This document shows, piece by piece, positions 33,701 through 44,623 of a stretch of DNA of 64,000 nucleotides. The first letter of the stretch is position 1, and every line of letters starts with the position of its first letter. This stretch comes from Anaeramoeba flamelloides. Taxonomy: Eukaryota > Metamonada > Anaeramoebidae. The stretch is from the NCBI GenBank assembly GCA_027625915.1, contig JANTQA010000063.1, forward strand, positions 4,111,501-4,175,500. The letters run 5' to 3'. A model generated the notes under the pieces. The model was not told the DNA's origin. It saw only the letters and a list, made by a program, of their open reading frames with translations, and searched no databases. Both the position numbers and the translations under genes were made by a program.

Positions 33701-36700
33701 GTTTACAACCATTTTTCTGTGTCCAACATTTTTCTCTCAACAGTAATTCGAAAAAAATTCAATCAAACACAATCACAATTTCAAAACTTCCTGTATTTAA
33801 TTGTAAAAAATTAATCCACCTAAAATATAAATTCGTTTTACTTTCATACCTGAAAACAACCAAAAACCAAATTAAACAAAAAAAAAAAAAAAAAAAGCTG
33901 GTACAGAAAGATTTCTATCAATAAATAGTATGTATTTCAGAGATGCTGTTTGCACATTTTTGGTTTATGACGTTTCAAGAAGAAAATCATTTAACCAATT
34001 GACGAAATGGCTGAATCATACACAAAATTTAACAAACCCAAATTCTCTTATTTTGCTTATTGGAAATAAAATTGATCTTGAAGAGCGAGTTGTCTCAAGA
34101 GAAGAAGCAGAAGAGTTTGCTCAAGAAAACAGTATGTTGATTTCTTTTTACGAATAATCTGATCGAAATTTTTATACTACTTTCATTTTCCAAATAACCA
34201 ATGAATAATTTTGTAAATATTTTTCAACAGATAGTATTGTTATTTTTCATAGATTCTGCAGTACTGTAATTTTACAAGTAATACCGAAAACTTTGATTTC
34301 AGGTTCACAAATATTTTTACGAATTATTGTTGGAAAATACAAAGATCTTTATAACATCAATTGAAAATGAAAATGAAAATGTGAGAGATTTATTTGTATC
34401 AAACCTTTCTGAAATTAACTTTTGAGATAAAATTTAAATATTTTGAATTTGATTTCCCAGCAATTTTAAAAAAGTTAGGACGAATAAATCATTCAAAAGT
34501 ATCATCCAAACTGCTTAAAAGATCTAATCTAACAGTTTGAGCAACACTTTTCAAAACTTTTTAGTCCACATCTTTTTAAAACAGCTTTATCAGTTAATTT
34601 CAAAATTAAACTCCATTTCACTCAAAAGGGGCCAACCAAAAATGAAAAATTCAATTTTTTTTGAAGAATCAACCAACCTACGATTTTTTAGAAAAAAGAG
34701 AAATGATAAACTTTATATTAGAGTTGATATTCAAAAAAGAAATAGAATGAACAAACTATAAATTCCCGAAAAAAATTAAAATCTAAAAAAAAATTTGGGA
34801 CCCTTTCAATGGAAAGGTTGATGTAAAATTTCACAATTTCTTTGGAAAATTTAAAATCGTTGACAATAATATTTTTTAATGGTAAATGTATTGGTTATTA
34901 AAGAAATTAAAAAGCCTCACTTTTCTTGATGTTAATTTGGAGTTTTCAAACATTTTTTTTTTTCATATTGACTTTAATTTTTTTAAAATAAAGCACAAAA
35001 TAAAGAAAATTGAAAAAAAAAAAAGAAAAATTTGAAAAAAAAAAAATTATTAAAAATGATTCTAATCTAAACATTGAAAGTTTATTTTGAGAAGAATATG
35101 GAATAAAATCATAGAATATTTTCTATTTCTTCAATAAAACTGGGTCTCTTTGACTGAAAAATAGTTTAATTAACACAAAAATTATTTAATTAAAATATCA
35201 AATATTTAGAAAAGAAACTTTGCGAAAAAGAATAACCTGATATTTTACTTTTATTTTAGCAAAAAAAATTCCAAACAAATTTAGGTTTTCTTTTGCAGGT
35301 ATTCTAAAAAATTACTCAATTTTTTAGAATTGTCATCAAGTTTTCTGTTTTAAAAAAGTGAAGATATTTTTAGAAAAAAAACTTTTTTTCGACTTTTCTA
35401 TTTTCAAAAAGTGAGGATCTAAATATTTTAAAAGTTTTTTTCTTCCCACTCCGGCCTCTACATCATTTTACAAAGTATTGGCCCTCACTTTTTTAAAACT
35501 TAACTTTTATAAAACAGAAAACTTGATGACAATTTTAAAAAATTCCTCAATTTTTTAAAATACCTGTATAACGAGAAATTATTTTCCAATTGTGAAAGTT
35601 TCAGGATTTTTCAGTAAAATTTCCAAAAATCATTGAAATGGAAGGAATCACAGAAATCACAGAAATCACAGAAACACAAAAGAATTTTTACGGTTTATAT
35701 TGGGAATTAATATTTAAAAATAAAGATGATTTTCAAGAAAGAAAAATTGACAAGATTGGGTTATATTTTTGATTAACATTAATAAATTAGAGCAATTGAT
35801 ATATTTATTCTCAAAAAGCATTAAGTGCTATTCGAATTTTATGCTTAATGAGTATTGAAATCCAATGCTAGAGTAAAGTTAAAACGATTCAAAAGATTTC
35901 GAATTAACGGAAAGTCAAAAAATTATAACTTTTTGGTTTTTTTTCCCAAAATGGAAGGATTCTACTTCGATTTAAAAACTTTGAAATTTTACAAATTATC
36001 TAAACAGATATTTTTATGTTTTGAATGAAAATAAATCAAAACAAAATTTTGTAAATTATACAAAAAAAAATAAAAATTTAGATATCATCCAAAATTTTGG
36101 ATCATTTTCTCTGTGATCGTGTCGTCAAGTGCCTTAGAGTGCTGTCAAGTGCCTAGGTTTTTTTTAATTTTTGGAATGTAAAGAAAAATAAATAAATTTT
36201 CTTTACATTTCAAAAAGTAATAAAAGTCTAACGACGGTTTTCCAGAATCTAAAAGAAGAGAGTAAAATCAAAGATTTTACGTAATTCTTTTGAATCCTGG
36301 AAAACCTAAAGACTGCCCAGATTATGAAAATAATTGTAAAATCTGGATGTTCGAATATAAAAAAAAATAATTTTTATATTATTTGAAAAAATAATAACAG
36401 TTTTGATATTATTAATAAATAAGATTCAATATCTTTATTAGCTCTAGTAAACCATTCCCCAGATAAAAATTTATTAATTAGGGAATTGACATCAAGTACC
36501 GCCTAGAGTTATTAGAGTGAGTAGGTTTTCTTGAATTCAAAACAAAAGAGAAAAATCAAATATTTTACACTTTTTGTTTTAATTCTGGAAAAGCTAAACG
36601 CGTCTTTCTTCAGGTTTGGGTTTTCTGTTTGTTGTAAAATATATCAGATTTTCTGAATATTCAGAAAACTCACGAAAAGTTATGGTGGGCTTTTTTTTTT

Positions 36701-38645
36701 GTAATTTAAAAGAATTTAGTAAAAATCAAAGATTTTACTCAATTATTTCAAATTAAAAAAAACCTAACGTCAAATAAGAGGAACTAAAAGCACTTCCCTT
36801 AAATTATAATAAATATAATAAAAATTCAATTTTTTAACAAAAATCTACAATTCAGAAGCAAATTTAAGAAAGATATTTTTCTGTAGATTGAAGTCTGAGA
36901 CCTTTAAATTTATCGTGAAATGCAAATTTTTGTCAAATGTAGATATTTGTAGATTCCCGACATTTGTAGATAATTTTTTTTTCACAATCAGCTTCAAAAT
37001 GATAAATATTGTTTGAGCGAAGTGAGATACTTCATTTATTATGACTTATCTTTAATCATGGTCTAAAATGACTGATATTTGCGAATCAAATGTTTTATAT
37101 TTTTAATTTTCCATCATTTTTTCTCAAAAAATAAATGGCATTGGTGGAACCGAACATAGGTAATATGTTATAGAGTCAAATTACCACCTTGAAAAAATCT
37201 ACAAATGTTGACAATCTACAGGAGTAGACAAAAATCACCCTCAGCCAAAAATTCTTGAATTTTTTACTAATACAAGGATAATTTTTAATGAATGAAATCA
37301 ACAAATAGTACTACTTGACTAATCGATTTTTTAGAACGATTTGAGCCATGCAACACTAATATGATTTACTACAATAGCAACATACTTTAATTTTAAACTT
37401 CCTAACTGTAGAAACTAATCCCTTAACCTGGTATTGAGTTCCCAGGCCTTTGTCCATTATTGTCGATTAACATTGGTTCTCTTATCTTTTCATTTTCTGT
37501 ACCATTGTTATACACCTACAGTAATCGACATTAGCTCACACCAAAAAAGTTATTCAAAAAAATAAAATCAAATATCGAAATAATTTCAAAAAATTAGATT
37601 GGTTATATTGACCATTTTTTCCATATAAACTAAACACCATTTCAAAAATTGTGACTCACCTGAAATTATAAATTGAAAAAAAAAAAATATCCTTTAGTAT
37701 TCAAGAACAACAAATAATTAAATCTGATTAATAATTCACTTTTAAATCATTCTAAATATATAAAAACCTGATATTTTAAAAATTAAAAAAAAAATAAAAA
37801 CCAAAAACCTCAAAAAAAGCGAGTCACAATTTTTGAAATGAGCATTACCGATTTTTTATTACTGAACTTTAGCTGAAAAAAAAGTTAACAACAAGATTTT
37901 TTGCTAATAATTAAATTCATTTTAAAAGACAATACATAGTCTCAATTTTCTAAATGATTATTTGTCTTTTTGAAGATTTTTTTTTTCCACACGATCTTTT
38001 GCAAAAAAAAAAAGAAAAACAAAAATTTTTCAAAAAAGAAAAAGAAAAAAAAACGTAAAAAAGAAAAATAAAAACTAAAAGAAAAGGAAAAGAAAAACAA
38101 AAATTTGTAAAAATTCCAAAAAATGATTCTTGATCCAAAAATTTGAAAATAATTTTTTTTTGAAGAATACGGGATATAACCATCAAAACAACTTCCATTG
38201 GCATTATAAAGCGAGTCAAAATTTTTGAAATCTAGTTTAGTTTATCATATTTTCATTTAAATTAAAGAATAAAATTATTTTATTATCAAATTTTCAACCT
38301 ATTTAAAATGGTTTTTTTTTACTATTTATTCTTGGTTGTATACAATTTGCTTTTTTCCTTTATTTTAATTTTTATTCAAAATTTACTAATTTAATTTTTA
38401 TTTCTTTTATAAAATACCAATATCATAAATTAAAAAATATTATCACAAACATTTTAGATCTTTTATACACAGAAACATCAACACAAACTGGAGAAAATGT
38501 AAATGATGCATTTATGGATATGACAAAAAAAGTATATGAATTATTTCAAGAAGGGAAATTAAAAATAACAAAAACTCAAACAGAAAATAAAATTAATCTT
38601 AAAACAGATAAAAGTTTAGCAAAAGATGATGGTATATGCTGTTGA
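30741..38645 (+). CDS. Rab14/Rab4-like small GTPase with altered signature residues, 5 exons
   Basis: Membrane-traffic GTPase. Exons: 30741-30834, 31001-31017 (17-nt microexon), 31134-31203, 33898-34131, 38458-38645, in phase, 200 residues. Seen: the P-loop GEMGTGKT (14-21), WDTAGTE (58-64), GNKIDL (116-121), and a C-terminal ICC prenylation end. The stretches NPNSLILLIGNKIDL and TGENVNDAF resemble Rab14/Rab4. Oddities: the catalytic Gln of the DTAGQ motif is Thr (T63); the G5 motif SAK is STQ (146-148); the switch I Thr appears as Asn (N36). Together these suggest slow or absent GTP hydrolysis, or an altered switch. The microexon is inferred: no other AG lies between the exon 1 donor and 31000, and direct joining to exon 3 breaks the frame. 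An upstream in-frame ATG at 30672 would add 23 residues; 30741 fits Rab N-terminus length better. Introns 3 and 4 are 2694 and 4326 bp. Confidence 0.85.
32590..33390. repeat. Long interspersed repeat, copy 1 (uninserted)
   Basis: Matches 41065-42890 block by block: CTAGTATGAAAAAATAA, CAACTTGGAGATATTTACTT, GAAAG then ATTTATTAAATT, and AACTAATAGTGTTTATTA. This copy lacks the three elements that sit in copy 2, so it preserves their empty target sites. It carries a hairpin module of its own at 32963-33043. Confidence 0.6.
32963..33043. repeat. Isolated hairpin module (AGGTTTTTTTTACTTTTTG type)
   Basis: The left arm CCTAGGTTTTTTTTACTTTT and the right arm AAAATTAAAAAAAACCTA fold over a TTTTATAAATTTT centre. 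It is the same module as found in the larger clusters, here alone. Confidence 0.6.
34616..35160 (+). mobile_element. CAGTCAAAG-type inverted-repeat element
   Basis: It starts TTTCACTCAAAAGGGGCC and ends GGGTCTCTTTGACTGAAA, an inverted pair. Its inner blocks AAGAATCAACCAACCTA and TTCTTCAATAAAACTGGG are shared with five other copies. 545 bp, no open frame. This is one of the best preserved copies. Confidence 0.7.
35296..35566. mobile_element. Inverted-repeat element with CAGGTATT ends
   Basis: The arms are long: the left runs from CAGGTATTCTAAAAAATTAC through TGTCATCAAGTTTTCTGTTT, and the right mirrors it from AAAACAGAAAACTTGATGAC to AATACCTG. About 271 bp, arms of about 60 bases, no frame. 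Confidence 0.65.
36120..36780. repeat. Hairpin-module cluster, with a copy of the 61770-62160 repeat
   Basis: It starts with GTCAAGTGCC / GAGTGCTGTC motifs, followed by a palindrome on CCTAGGTTTTTTTTAATTTT, then one on TTTTCCAGAATCTAAAAG / CTTTTGAATCCTGGAAAA. The first 380 bp or so match 61770-62160, down to the phrase CCTGGAAAACCTAA then GACTGCCCAG. Further modules follow to 36780. Confidence 0.6.
36830..37435. repeat. Partial AAGGGATTAG-family copy
   Basis: Contains the body blocks AAATTTAAGAAAGATATTTT and GAAATCAACAAATAGTACTA and ends GTAGAAACTAATCCCTTAA, the family terminus. The left half is missing or too diverged to see. Confidence 0.5.
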
Positions 38646-39717
38646 TTAAATATTCAATTATTAAGATGTCAAAGCTATTAATTCCTCTTTTGTTTTTTTT
38701 TCTTTTTTTTCAAAAAAATAATAATAATTTTTGATGGAATTATAAAATTTAGTTTTTATTTTGTTTTATTAAAAATTTTCTTTTCTTTATTTGTTCATTC
38801 TTTTTTATTTTTTAACCTATTCTTATTTTAATTAAACTAAAATTCAAATTTTTCCACACCCCGAAAACGATACAAACAATCAAAATAAAACACTTTCATT
38901 CAAATCCGAAATAATTTTGAATTTTATTGTAAAATATGAAAATCATTTTTTCATCTTTCTGTTTTTCTTTTCATTTCATTTTTTGAATTACGTAACTTGT
39001 TTCGTTAGATCAAAAAATTTTTTCAACAAATAATTTTATGTTAAAGTTGAGTTGTTCAAAATAGAAGAACTCAAATAAAATTAGTTGATAGTCTCTAATC
39101 ATTTGATCGATCAATATTCCTAATAGAATTTTTACAAATTTACTAATGTATTTTTTTGTTTTGCTCTCTCCAAAATTTTTAACACACCCTTGATTCATTA
39201 GTATTGATAATTATCAATTTTTTTGTTTTGTGAGTATTGTGATTTATAAAGAAGTGTTAACATTTCAATTAGTGAATGGTTCTAATTTGGTATTATTTCT
39301 TCTTGAATTGATTAAATAAGTTTTTTTTTTCACAAATCGAATTTTGGTGTGTTAAAAATTTTGAATTGGGGTTTATTTTTTATTTTTTTGTTATTTGAAA
39401 TTTTGATTAAATACTTTAAAGAAACATATTTTTAAAATAAATCAATATTATATTTAAATTCAAATTTACACTCCTCTTGAATTTTTTCTTATTGAAAAAA
39501 TATTTTAAAATTATAGTCATATAATCCTTAAAACTTTACAGTTTAAGTAATTATTAAAATATTCAATATGGAAAAACAATTATTACACCTTATCAAAACT
39601 TTAATATGTTATAAGACTTTTCCGAAAAAGTGTAACATTTTTTTTTTAAATTTCATAAAAAATCATATTTGTTAGTTGAGTAATTCGTTAATTTGCAGTA
39701 AAAAATCAAGTTTAATA

Positions 39718-39915
39718 CAGCCAGTTTCACTTTTAAGGCAAAAACTTTCAACGAAATTTAAGGTACAAAAAAACTCTCAAATTAAGGCACAAAATTTTTT
39801 ATTATTTTTTTTTACAATTTATTGTACTAGAATCTGATTTTTGTGCTTTAATTTGAGATTTTTATTGTGCCTTAAATTTCGTTGAAAGTTTGTGCCTTAA
39901 AAGTGAAACTGACTG
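39718..39915. mobile_element. Tc1/mariner-like MITE, 198 bp
   Basis: Flanked by TA on both sides; starts CAGCCAGTTTCACTTTTAAG and ends CTTAAAAGTGAAACTGACTG. Almost the whole element is one palindrome around an ACAATTTATTGTACTAG centre. CAGT-type ends plus TA target duplication are the hallmark of IS630/Tc1/mariner elements. No transposase. Confidence 0.8.
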
Positions 39916-41307
39916 TATTAATTCTAATTGAATCAAAGACTAAGGAATTGATTTCAAAATAGGTTTATTTAAAATATTTCCAAAAAATGAAAAAAAAAAA
40001 AAATAGCACTTTTTTTGGTCAAAATAACGTACGACCAATTTCAATAAAAAAACTGGAAATATGGAATTTACAAATGATTTTTTAAACTATAAAATAGTGT
40101 TTTATGTTTTGGTTCTATTGTAAAATTTGTTGAGATTAAAGAAGTTATCAAACTGATCTTTTCTATCTAGGAGAAAATAATAACCAAATTTTACATTTAA
40201 AAAATATCAGATAAAATAGAGATCAGAAAATTTAATATATTTTTTAATGTAATAACATACTAAAAAAGAATTTGATTTTTTAAAAAGAATAGAGAATTGG
40301 TTTTTATCGATTTTGAATATTTAAATACTTTATTACACCAGTCTAATAAAGATATTTTAAAATAAATTTGCCCTACTTTTTTGGAAATAGCTTTAGTAAA
40401 AAATTTTAGTTAGCAGCTAGAAAAAGTCATATGATTATTATTGTTTTTTTTTTTTGATTTTTTTTTTAATAACTTGATTGACGTGAGCTAATACTGATTA
40501 CTGGGGATGTATAGTAATTTTATAGAAAATTTCAAAATAATCAAATTAATGAAATAAAATAGAATGTAATGATTTTGTTTTTTTAATTGGTTGAAAAGTA
40601 GATTATCTATCATTAATTTTTTCAAAGTTGATATGTAAAATTCATCACTATTTTTACTTTTTTATGAATATATAGAAAAAGATCTTTTTTGTTTTTTTTT
40701 TGAAGTCAAAATATCTGTGTTAGAGTTAAACAACCAATTATTAACTCTTTTCTGATTTCTAATAAGTTAATTTTTATAATTTAGATATAAAGTTAAGGTT
40801 ATTTTCCATGTTTTCTGGGTATTTTTAATAATTTTTTTGAGAATATTTTTGATATTAGAGTTAAAAATTAAACATTTTGGATAAAATTAACATTATTTTT
40901 GAAATTGAATTTTCCAATTTGCTCTTTTATTTTTGAATTTATTTTTTTCATAATAGAATTTTATTAAATCAATACCATATTTATTATGGTTTATTGTTGG
41001 TTTCTTTTACTGGCTAATATATAGTTCTTCTATAACAAGTAAATACATTTTTTTATTATAAATAGCACCAGTATGAAAAAATAACATTGGAAACACCAAA
41101 AAAGTTAGAAATAATTAATAATTCCATTAACTTTTCATTATTAATTATAAAGTTTATTAATAATTCAATCAAAATTAAAGAACTTTAGTTTCTTGAGACT
41201 ATTATATTTATTATCGTATGTTATATACCGACTTTTAAAAAGTCTCTATTCGAGAAAAAAGGCCTTTTTTGGTTAAAACATTCTAAATAAAAACAGGGTG
41301 AAATATA

Positions 41308-41504
41308 CAGTCAGTTTCACTTTTAAGACACAAACTTTCAACTAAATTTAAGGCACAATAAAAATCTCAAATTAAAGCACAAAATTTGTAATTTTTTTTT
41401 TACAATTTATTTTTACTAGAATTTGAATTTTGTGCCTTAATTTGAGATTTTTTTTGTGCCTTAAATTTCGTTGAAAGTTTCTGCCTTAAAAGTGAAACTG
41501 ACTG
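41308..41504. mobile_element. Tc1/mariner-like MITE, 197 bp
   Basis: TA-flanked (41306-41307 and 41505-41506), ends CAGTCAGTTTCACTTTTAAG and its mirror. The paralogous repeat copy 1 has a single TA at the matching place (ATTATAGATTAATTCAAC), so the insertion and TA duplication are directly supported. Confidence 0.85.
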
Positions 41505-41578
41505 TAGTTTCATCCAACTTGGAGATATTTACTTTGATAGATTGTCAGTAATAGATATGAAAATATTGTACACATTTA

Positions 41579-41779
41579 CAGCCAGTTTCACTTTTAAGGC
41601 ACAAACTTTCTACGAAATTTAAGACACAAAAAAAATCTCAAATTAAGGCACAAAATTTGTAATTTTTTTTTTTTTTACAATTTATTTTTACTAGAATCTG
41701 AATTTTGTTCCTTAATCTGAGATTTTTTTTGTGCCTTAAATTTCGTTGAAAGTTTGTGCCTTAAAAGTGAAACTGACTG
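41579..41779. mobile_element. Tc1/mariner-like MITE, 201 bp
   Basis: TA-flanked, same family, only about 75 bp from the previous copy. In repeat copy 1 the matching place reads GTACTCATCTAATAAAAC, with one TA and no insert. Confidence 0.8.
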
Positions 41780-42134
41780 TAAGTAATCCTCACATCTGTC
41801 CTTTGGAAGTTGCGGGAGCCCCCCCTTCAAGTACAGTATGTTGGTGTAAGTTCTCTTCTTTCTAAACATTTTTCTAAAATTAAAAAGAATTTTGGAAAAA
41901 AGTAAAATGTAAAAAAAATAGCTTTTTCAGAAATCAAAAGAATTAAGAAAATTCAATAGATTTTGCTTTATTTGAAAAAATTAAAAAAAAACTATAAGAA
42001 AAAAAAAAAAAAAAATATTTCTTTCAATTTATTTTCGACAGATAATTCTTTAATAATCAAAATAATTGATTACCCATTTGAAAGATATTTATTAAATTAA
42101 ATTTCCACAAAAAGATATTTCTATAACCACTTAA

Positions 42135-42690
42135 GGTTTACAATCCCTGAAATCTGAAATAAACATTATCTTGTATTGTTTGTGACCACTTGTTAATTTG
42201 GTATTTAGCTGATCGATCTTGTCCTTGGTATGGATTTTAATAGTGGTTCTAAATTACAATTTTTGACAATTTATTTTTTTTTTTCAGAAAATATGAATTG
42301 GGGAGTGTAAGATTAATTTTTTATAACTTAAGTTATAAAAAGAATGCAGTTTGTGGGTTTTTTATTGAAATTTTTCACCAGGTTTTGTTTTATTTGGAGC
42401 TTTTAAATAAAGAATTTTTTTCATCTTAGTTAATTGACAAAAAAGTAAATGAAAGATTCTTTTCAACAACCCAAAATTCAAAAGTTATTCTTGAACAACT
42501 ACCAATCTATTAGTTTTACACTCTTCAATTTGGATTTCGGAAAAAAAAAAAATAAATTGTCAAAAATTGCCATTTCAAACCACTATTAAAACCCAATCTA
42601 AGCCCAAGATGGATCAGCTAAAAACCAAATTAACAATTCAGTAAACCCTACACCATATAATCTTCTTTCGAATTTCAGGGATTCTAAACC
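42135..42690. mobile_element. Palindromic element with TTAA target duplication, 556 bp
   Basis: Flanked by TTAA at 42131-42134 and 42691-42694. The ends are GGTTTACAATCCCTGAAATC and, mirrored, GGTTTAGAATCCCTGAAATT. The inverted repeats extend well over 150 bp inward (GGTATTTAGCTGATC, ATTTTTGACAATTTATTTTT and GGGAGTGTAAGATTAA all have mirrored partners). Repeat copy 1 shows the empty site CCTCTTAACTGTG. TTAA target sites are typical of piggyBac and Kolobok elements; the ends do not decide between them. No open frame. Confidence 0.75.
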
Positions 42691-43660
42691 TTAACTGTGA
42701 AATAAAAAATATTGAAATATTTTACTATTAAATTTAAAGATACTATTTATAGAAGCTGAAAAATTAGATTTTTCAACTTTAATTGTAAAATATCTATAAA
42801 AATAATTTTTGATCAAAGATCTTTTACTAACCTATAGTGTTTATTAAAAGCGAAAAATTAGCAAATATTTAATTTTTTTTTGATAAAATTTAATATTGTA
42901 TATAAGGCCTTAAACTTTGCTAACATCTTATTTTGATAGTTGACAGGAATTTTTTCAATTTTGAAATATTGGTTTAATTTGGGATTCTTTGTTTATAGAA
43001 GATGTAAAATAAAAAAGATACAAACAATTAATTAGAGATCACTAATTACAATATAATCTCTTAAATTTCTATTTGTAAAACAAAACAGAACTATGAAAGT
43101 GAAGTGAATATTTTTTCCCTTTTTAATTTAAATTAGAATAGTAAAACAACTTTTAATCAAAGTAGGTTTGTCTTTAGACAAAAAACAAGCTTTATATATT
43201 GTTAATCTCAACAAAATGCTTTTTTAAGATTCACAAAGCTAAAAAAGAAAAAACACCAATTAAAACAAAACAATTACGTAATTAAATTGTACGTCGCCAA
43301 AATATTCTGTTTCCTTTGAAGAAAGATTTTGTACACTTTGTTATTGACGCTCGATACAAAAGTCTTTTTTTATCAATAAAAGTACTCTCTGAATATGTAT
43401 TTGTTGAGAAATAAGATTAATGTTTTTCAAATTTTTCAAAAAGAAAAACCCCAAGTTGGAAAATTTTAGACCTTTAGATCAGGATTGGTACCACCCTTTT
43501 CAACCTTTATAAGTTGGATTGTTAGAATAGAGAAATAAAATTCATTTTTTTATTTTAGTCTCTCTTTTTTATCCAATCTCAATCGAGTCTCAAACACATT
43601 TTTCAAATAAAAAAAAAAAATAAAAAACCGAACAAACACAAATTAAAGAGTTTATAAAAA

Positions 43661-44623
43661 ATGGAAACAAAAAAAGAAAAAGCAAAAAACCAAGAAAAAG
43701 AAACCCAAAACTACAAATGCCCAAAGTGTAAGAAACTTTTTGCGAGCCGCAAAAGGTTAACAAGGCACCTGAACACAACACACAGCGAAGCAAGACCACA
43801 TAAGTGCCCGATCTGTGATTCTAGTTTTAAAAGGAGCGATCATCTTAAACGGCATATGTTAAAGCATAAGCCCGATCGAGAAAGGATCTTTAAGTGTGAC
43901 AAGTGCACAAAATCCTTTTTCACACAGGACACACTACGAAAGCATAAGAGATTTGTTCACGAAAAGGAATTGCCTTATAAGTGCGAGTGGGAAAATTGCG
44001 GGAAGCAATTCAGAAAACGATCCAAATTAAAATACCACATCGCCAAAGATCATAAACACAAAAAGCCCTACAAATGTAAAGTGTGTAAGTCACGTTTCGA
44101 TCACCCATCACAACTGAAGCGCCACCAAAGGATCCACACAAAGGAAAAAACCAATATCTGTCTCCAGTGTGGGATGGCATTTATGAAATTTTATGAATTA
44201 CAGAAGCACATCAAACAAATGCACCCTCGGATATTTAAATGCAAAGTTTGCCAAAAGGAGTACACGAACAAAAAATCCTATGAAAGGCATATCAAAAAGC
44301 ACAACCCCAAGGATTTCCTCTTTGTTTGCAAACACGAGGGCTGCAATAAAATCTTTTCTTGTCAGGGATCATTAGATGTCCACATCAAGGTGAAGCATTC
44401 CAATACTAAAGCTCACTGTGCTAAGTGCGGTAAAACCCTTAGCTCAACTTCTGCTCTCATAAAACACCAAAAAACGTCCTGTAAAGGCGTTGTAAATAAC
44501 ATTGATCAAATTAAAATTGATAAAATGAAAATTGTTAATGGAATTGGAAATATTGGAAATAATGAAAATATTGAAAATATCGAAAAAAATAATGAGAAAA
44601 ATTCAATTTCAACCCAATTCTGA
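43661..44623 (+). CDS. Nine-finger C2H2 zinc-finger protein, TFIIIA-like
   Basis: Intronless, 320 residues, richer in GC than the spacer. Nine consecutive fingers lie between about residues 17 and 273. TFIIIA, which binds the 5S rRNA gene and 5S rRNA, has exactly nine. Finger features follow its pattern: finger 4 and finger 8 have the longer CEWENC and CKHEGC spacing. Finger 5 has HPSQLKRHQRIH, against SPSKLKRHAKAH in human TFIIIA (recalled). Finger 6 and finger 7 are joined by a very short linker (MHPRIFKC), as in TFIIIA. Finger 7 has CKVCQKEYTNKKSYERH. Finger 9 ends in Cys (CCHC type, KHQKTSC) instead of His. The start has a basic, hydrophilic lead; the tail (about 275-320) is Asn/Ile-rich low complexity. 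Assignment rests on finger number, spacing and order; a general C2H2 regulator remains possible. Confidence 0.7.
   Translation: METKKEKAKNQEKETQNYKCPKCKKLFASRKRLTRHLNTTHSEARPHKCPICDSSFKRSDHLKRHMLKHKPDRERIFKCDKCTKSFFTQDTLRKHKRFVHEKELPYKCEWENCGKQFRKRSKLKYHIAKDHKHKKPYKCKVCKSRFDHPSQLKRHQRIHTKEKTNICLQCGMAFMKFYELQKHIKQMHPRIFKCKVCQKEYTNKKSYERHIKKHNPKDFLFVCKHEGCNKIFSCQGSLDVHIKVKHSNTKAHCAKCGKTLSSTSALIKHQKTSCKGVVNNIDQIKIDKMKIVNGIGNIGNNENIENIEKNNEKNSISTQF

Larger units (their letters stand above)
31204..33897 (+). other. Large intron 3 of the Rab gene
   Basis: 2694 bp. The acceptor is preceded by a pure A run of about 18 (AAAAAAAG then CTGGTACAG) rather than a pyrimidine tract, but the reading frame and the GTPase motif demand it. 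Contents: a patch of richer composition at 31560-32450 with unrelated short frames on both strands, one copy of a long repeat (32590-33390), and a hairpin module (32963-33043). Confidence 0.75.
34132..38457 (+). other. Giant intron 4 of the Rab gene
   Basis: 4326 bp between the GTATGT donor and the ATTTTAG acceptor. It contains the CAGTCAAAG-type element (34616-35160), an inverted-repeat element (35296-35566), a tandem AGAAATCAC triplicate (35646-35673), a hairpin-module cluster (36120-36780) and a partial AAGGGATTAG-family copy (36830-37435). The minus-strand frame 37950-38219 is low-complexity and not supported. Confidence 0.8.
41065..42890. repeat. Long interspersed repeat, copy 2, carrying three inserted elements
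   Basis: Colinear with 32590-33390 once the elements at 41308-41504, 41579-41779 and 42135-42690 are set aside. The start matches at CCAGTATGAAAAAATAAC and the end at CTAACCTATAGTGTTTATTA. The left neighbour (40900-41040) matches 29900-30262. Confidence 0.6.
38646..43660. other. Repeat-rich spacer between the Rab and TFIIIA-like genes
   Basis: It holds three Tc1/mariner-like MITEs (39718-39915, 41308-41504, 41579-41779), copy 2 of the long repeat (41065-42890) and the TTAA-flanked palindromic element (42135-42690). From 42890 to 43660 only AT-rich spacer is seen, presumably with the promoter of the zinc-finger gene at its right end. No exon is supported. Confidence 0.6.

Noticed and set aside
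34305-34380. TTTGATTTCAG acceptor as the last Rab exon
   Set aside because: The downstream frame gives no G5 motif; the exon at 38458 gives TETSTQTGENV and the CC terminus instead.
35646-35673. Short AGAAATCAC tandem as a CRISPR-like or regulatory array
   Set aside because: Three contiguous copies without spacers; a simple microsatellite in an intron.
43590-43799. Minus-strand frame overlapping the zinc-finger start
   Set aside because: Antisense shadow of the zinc-finger coding sequence.
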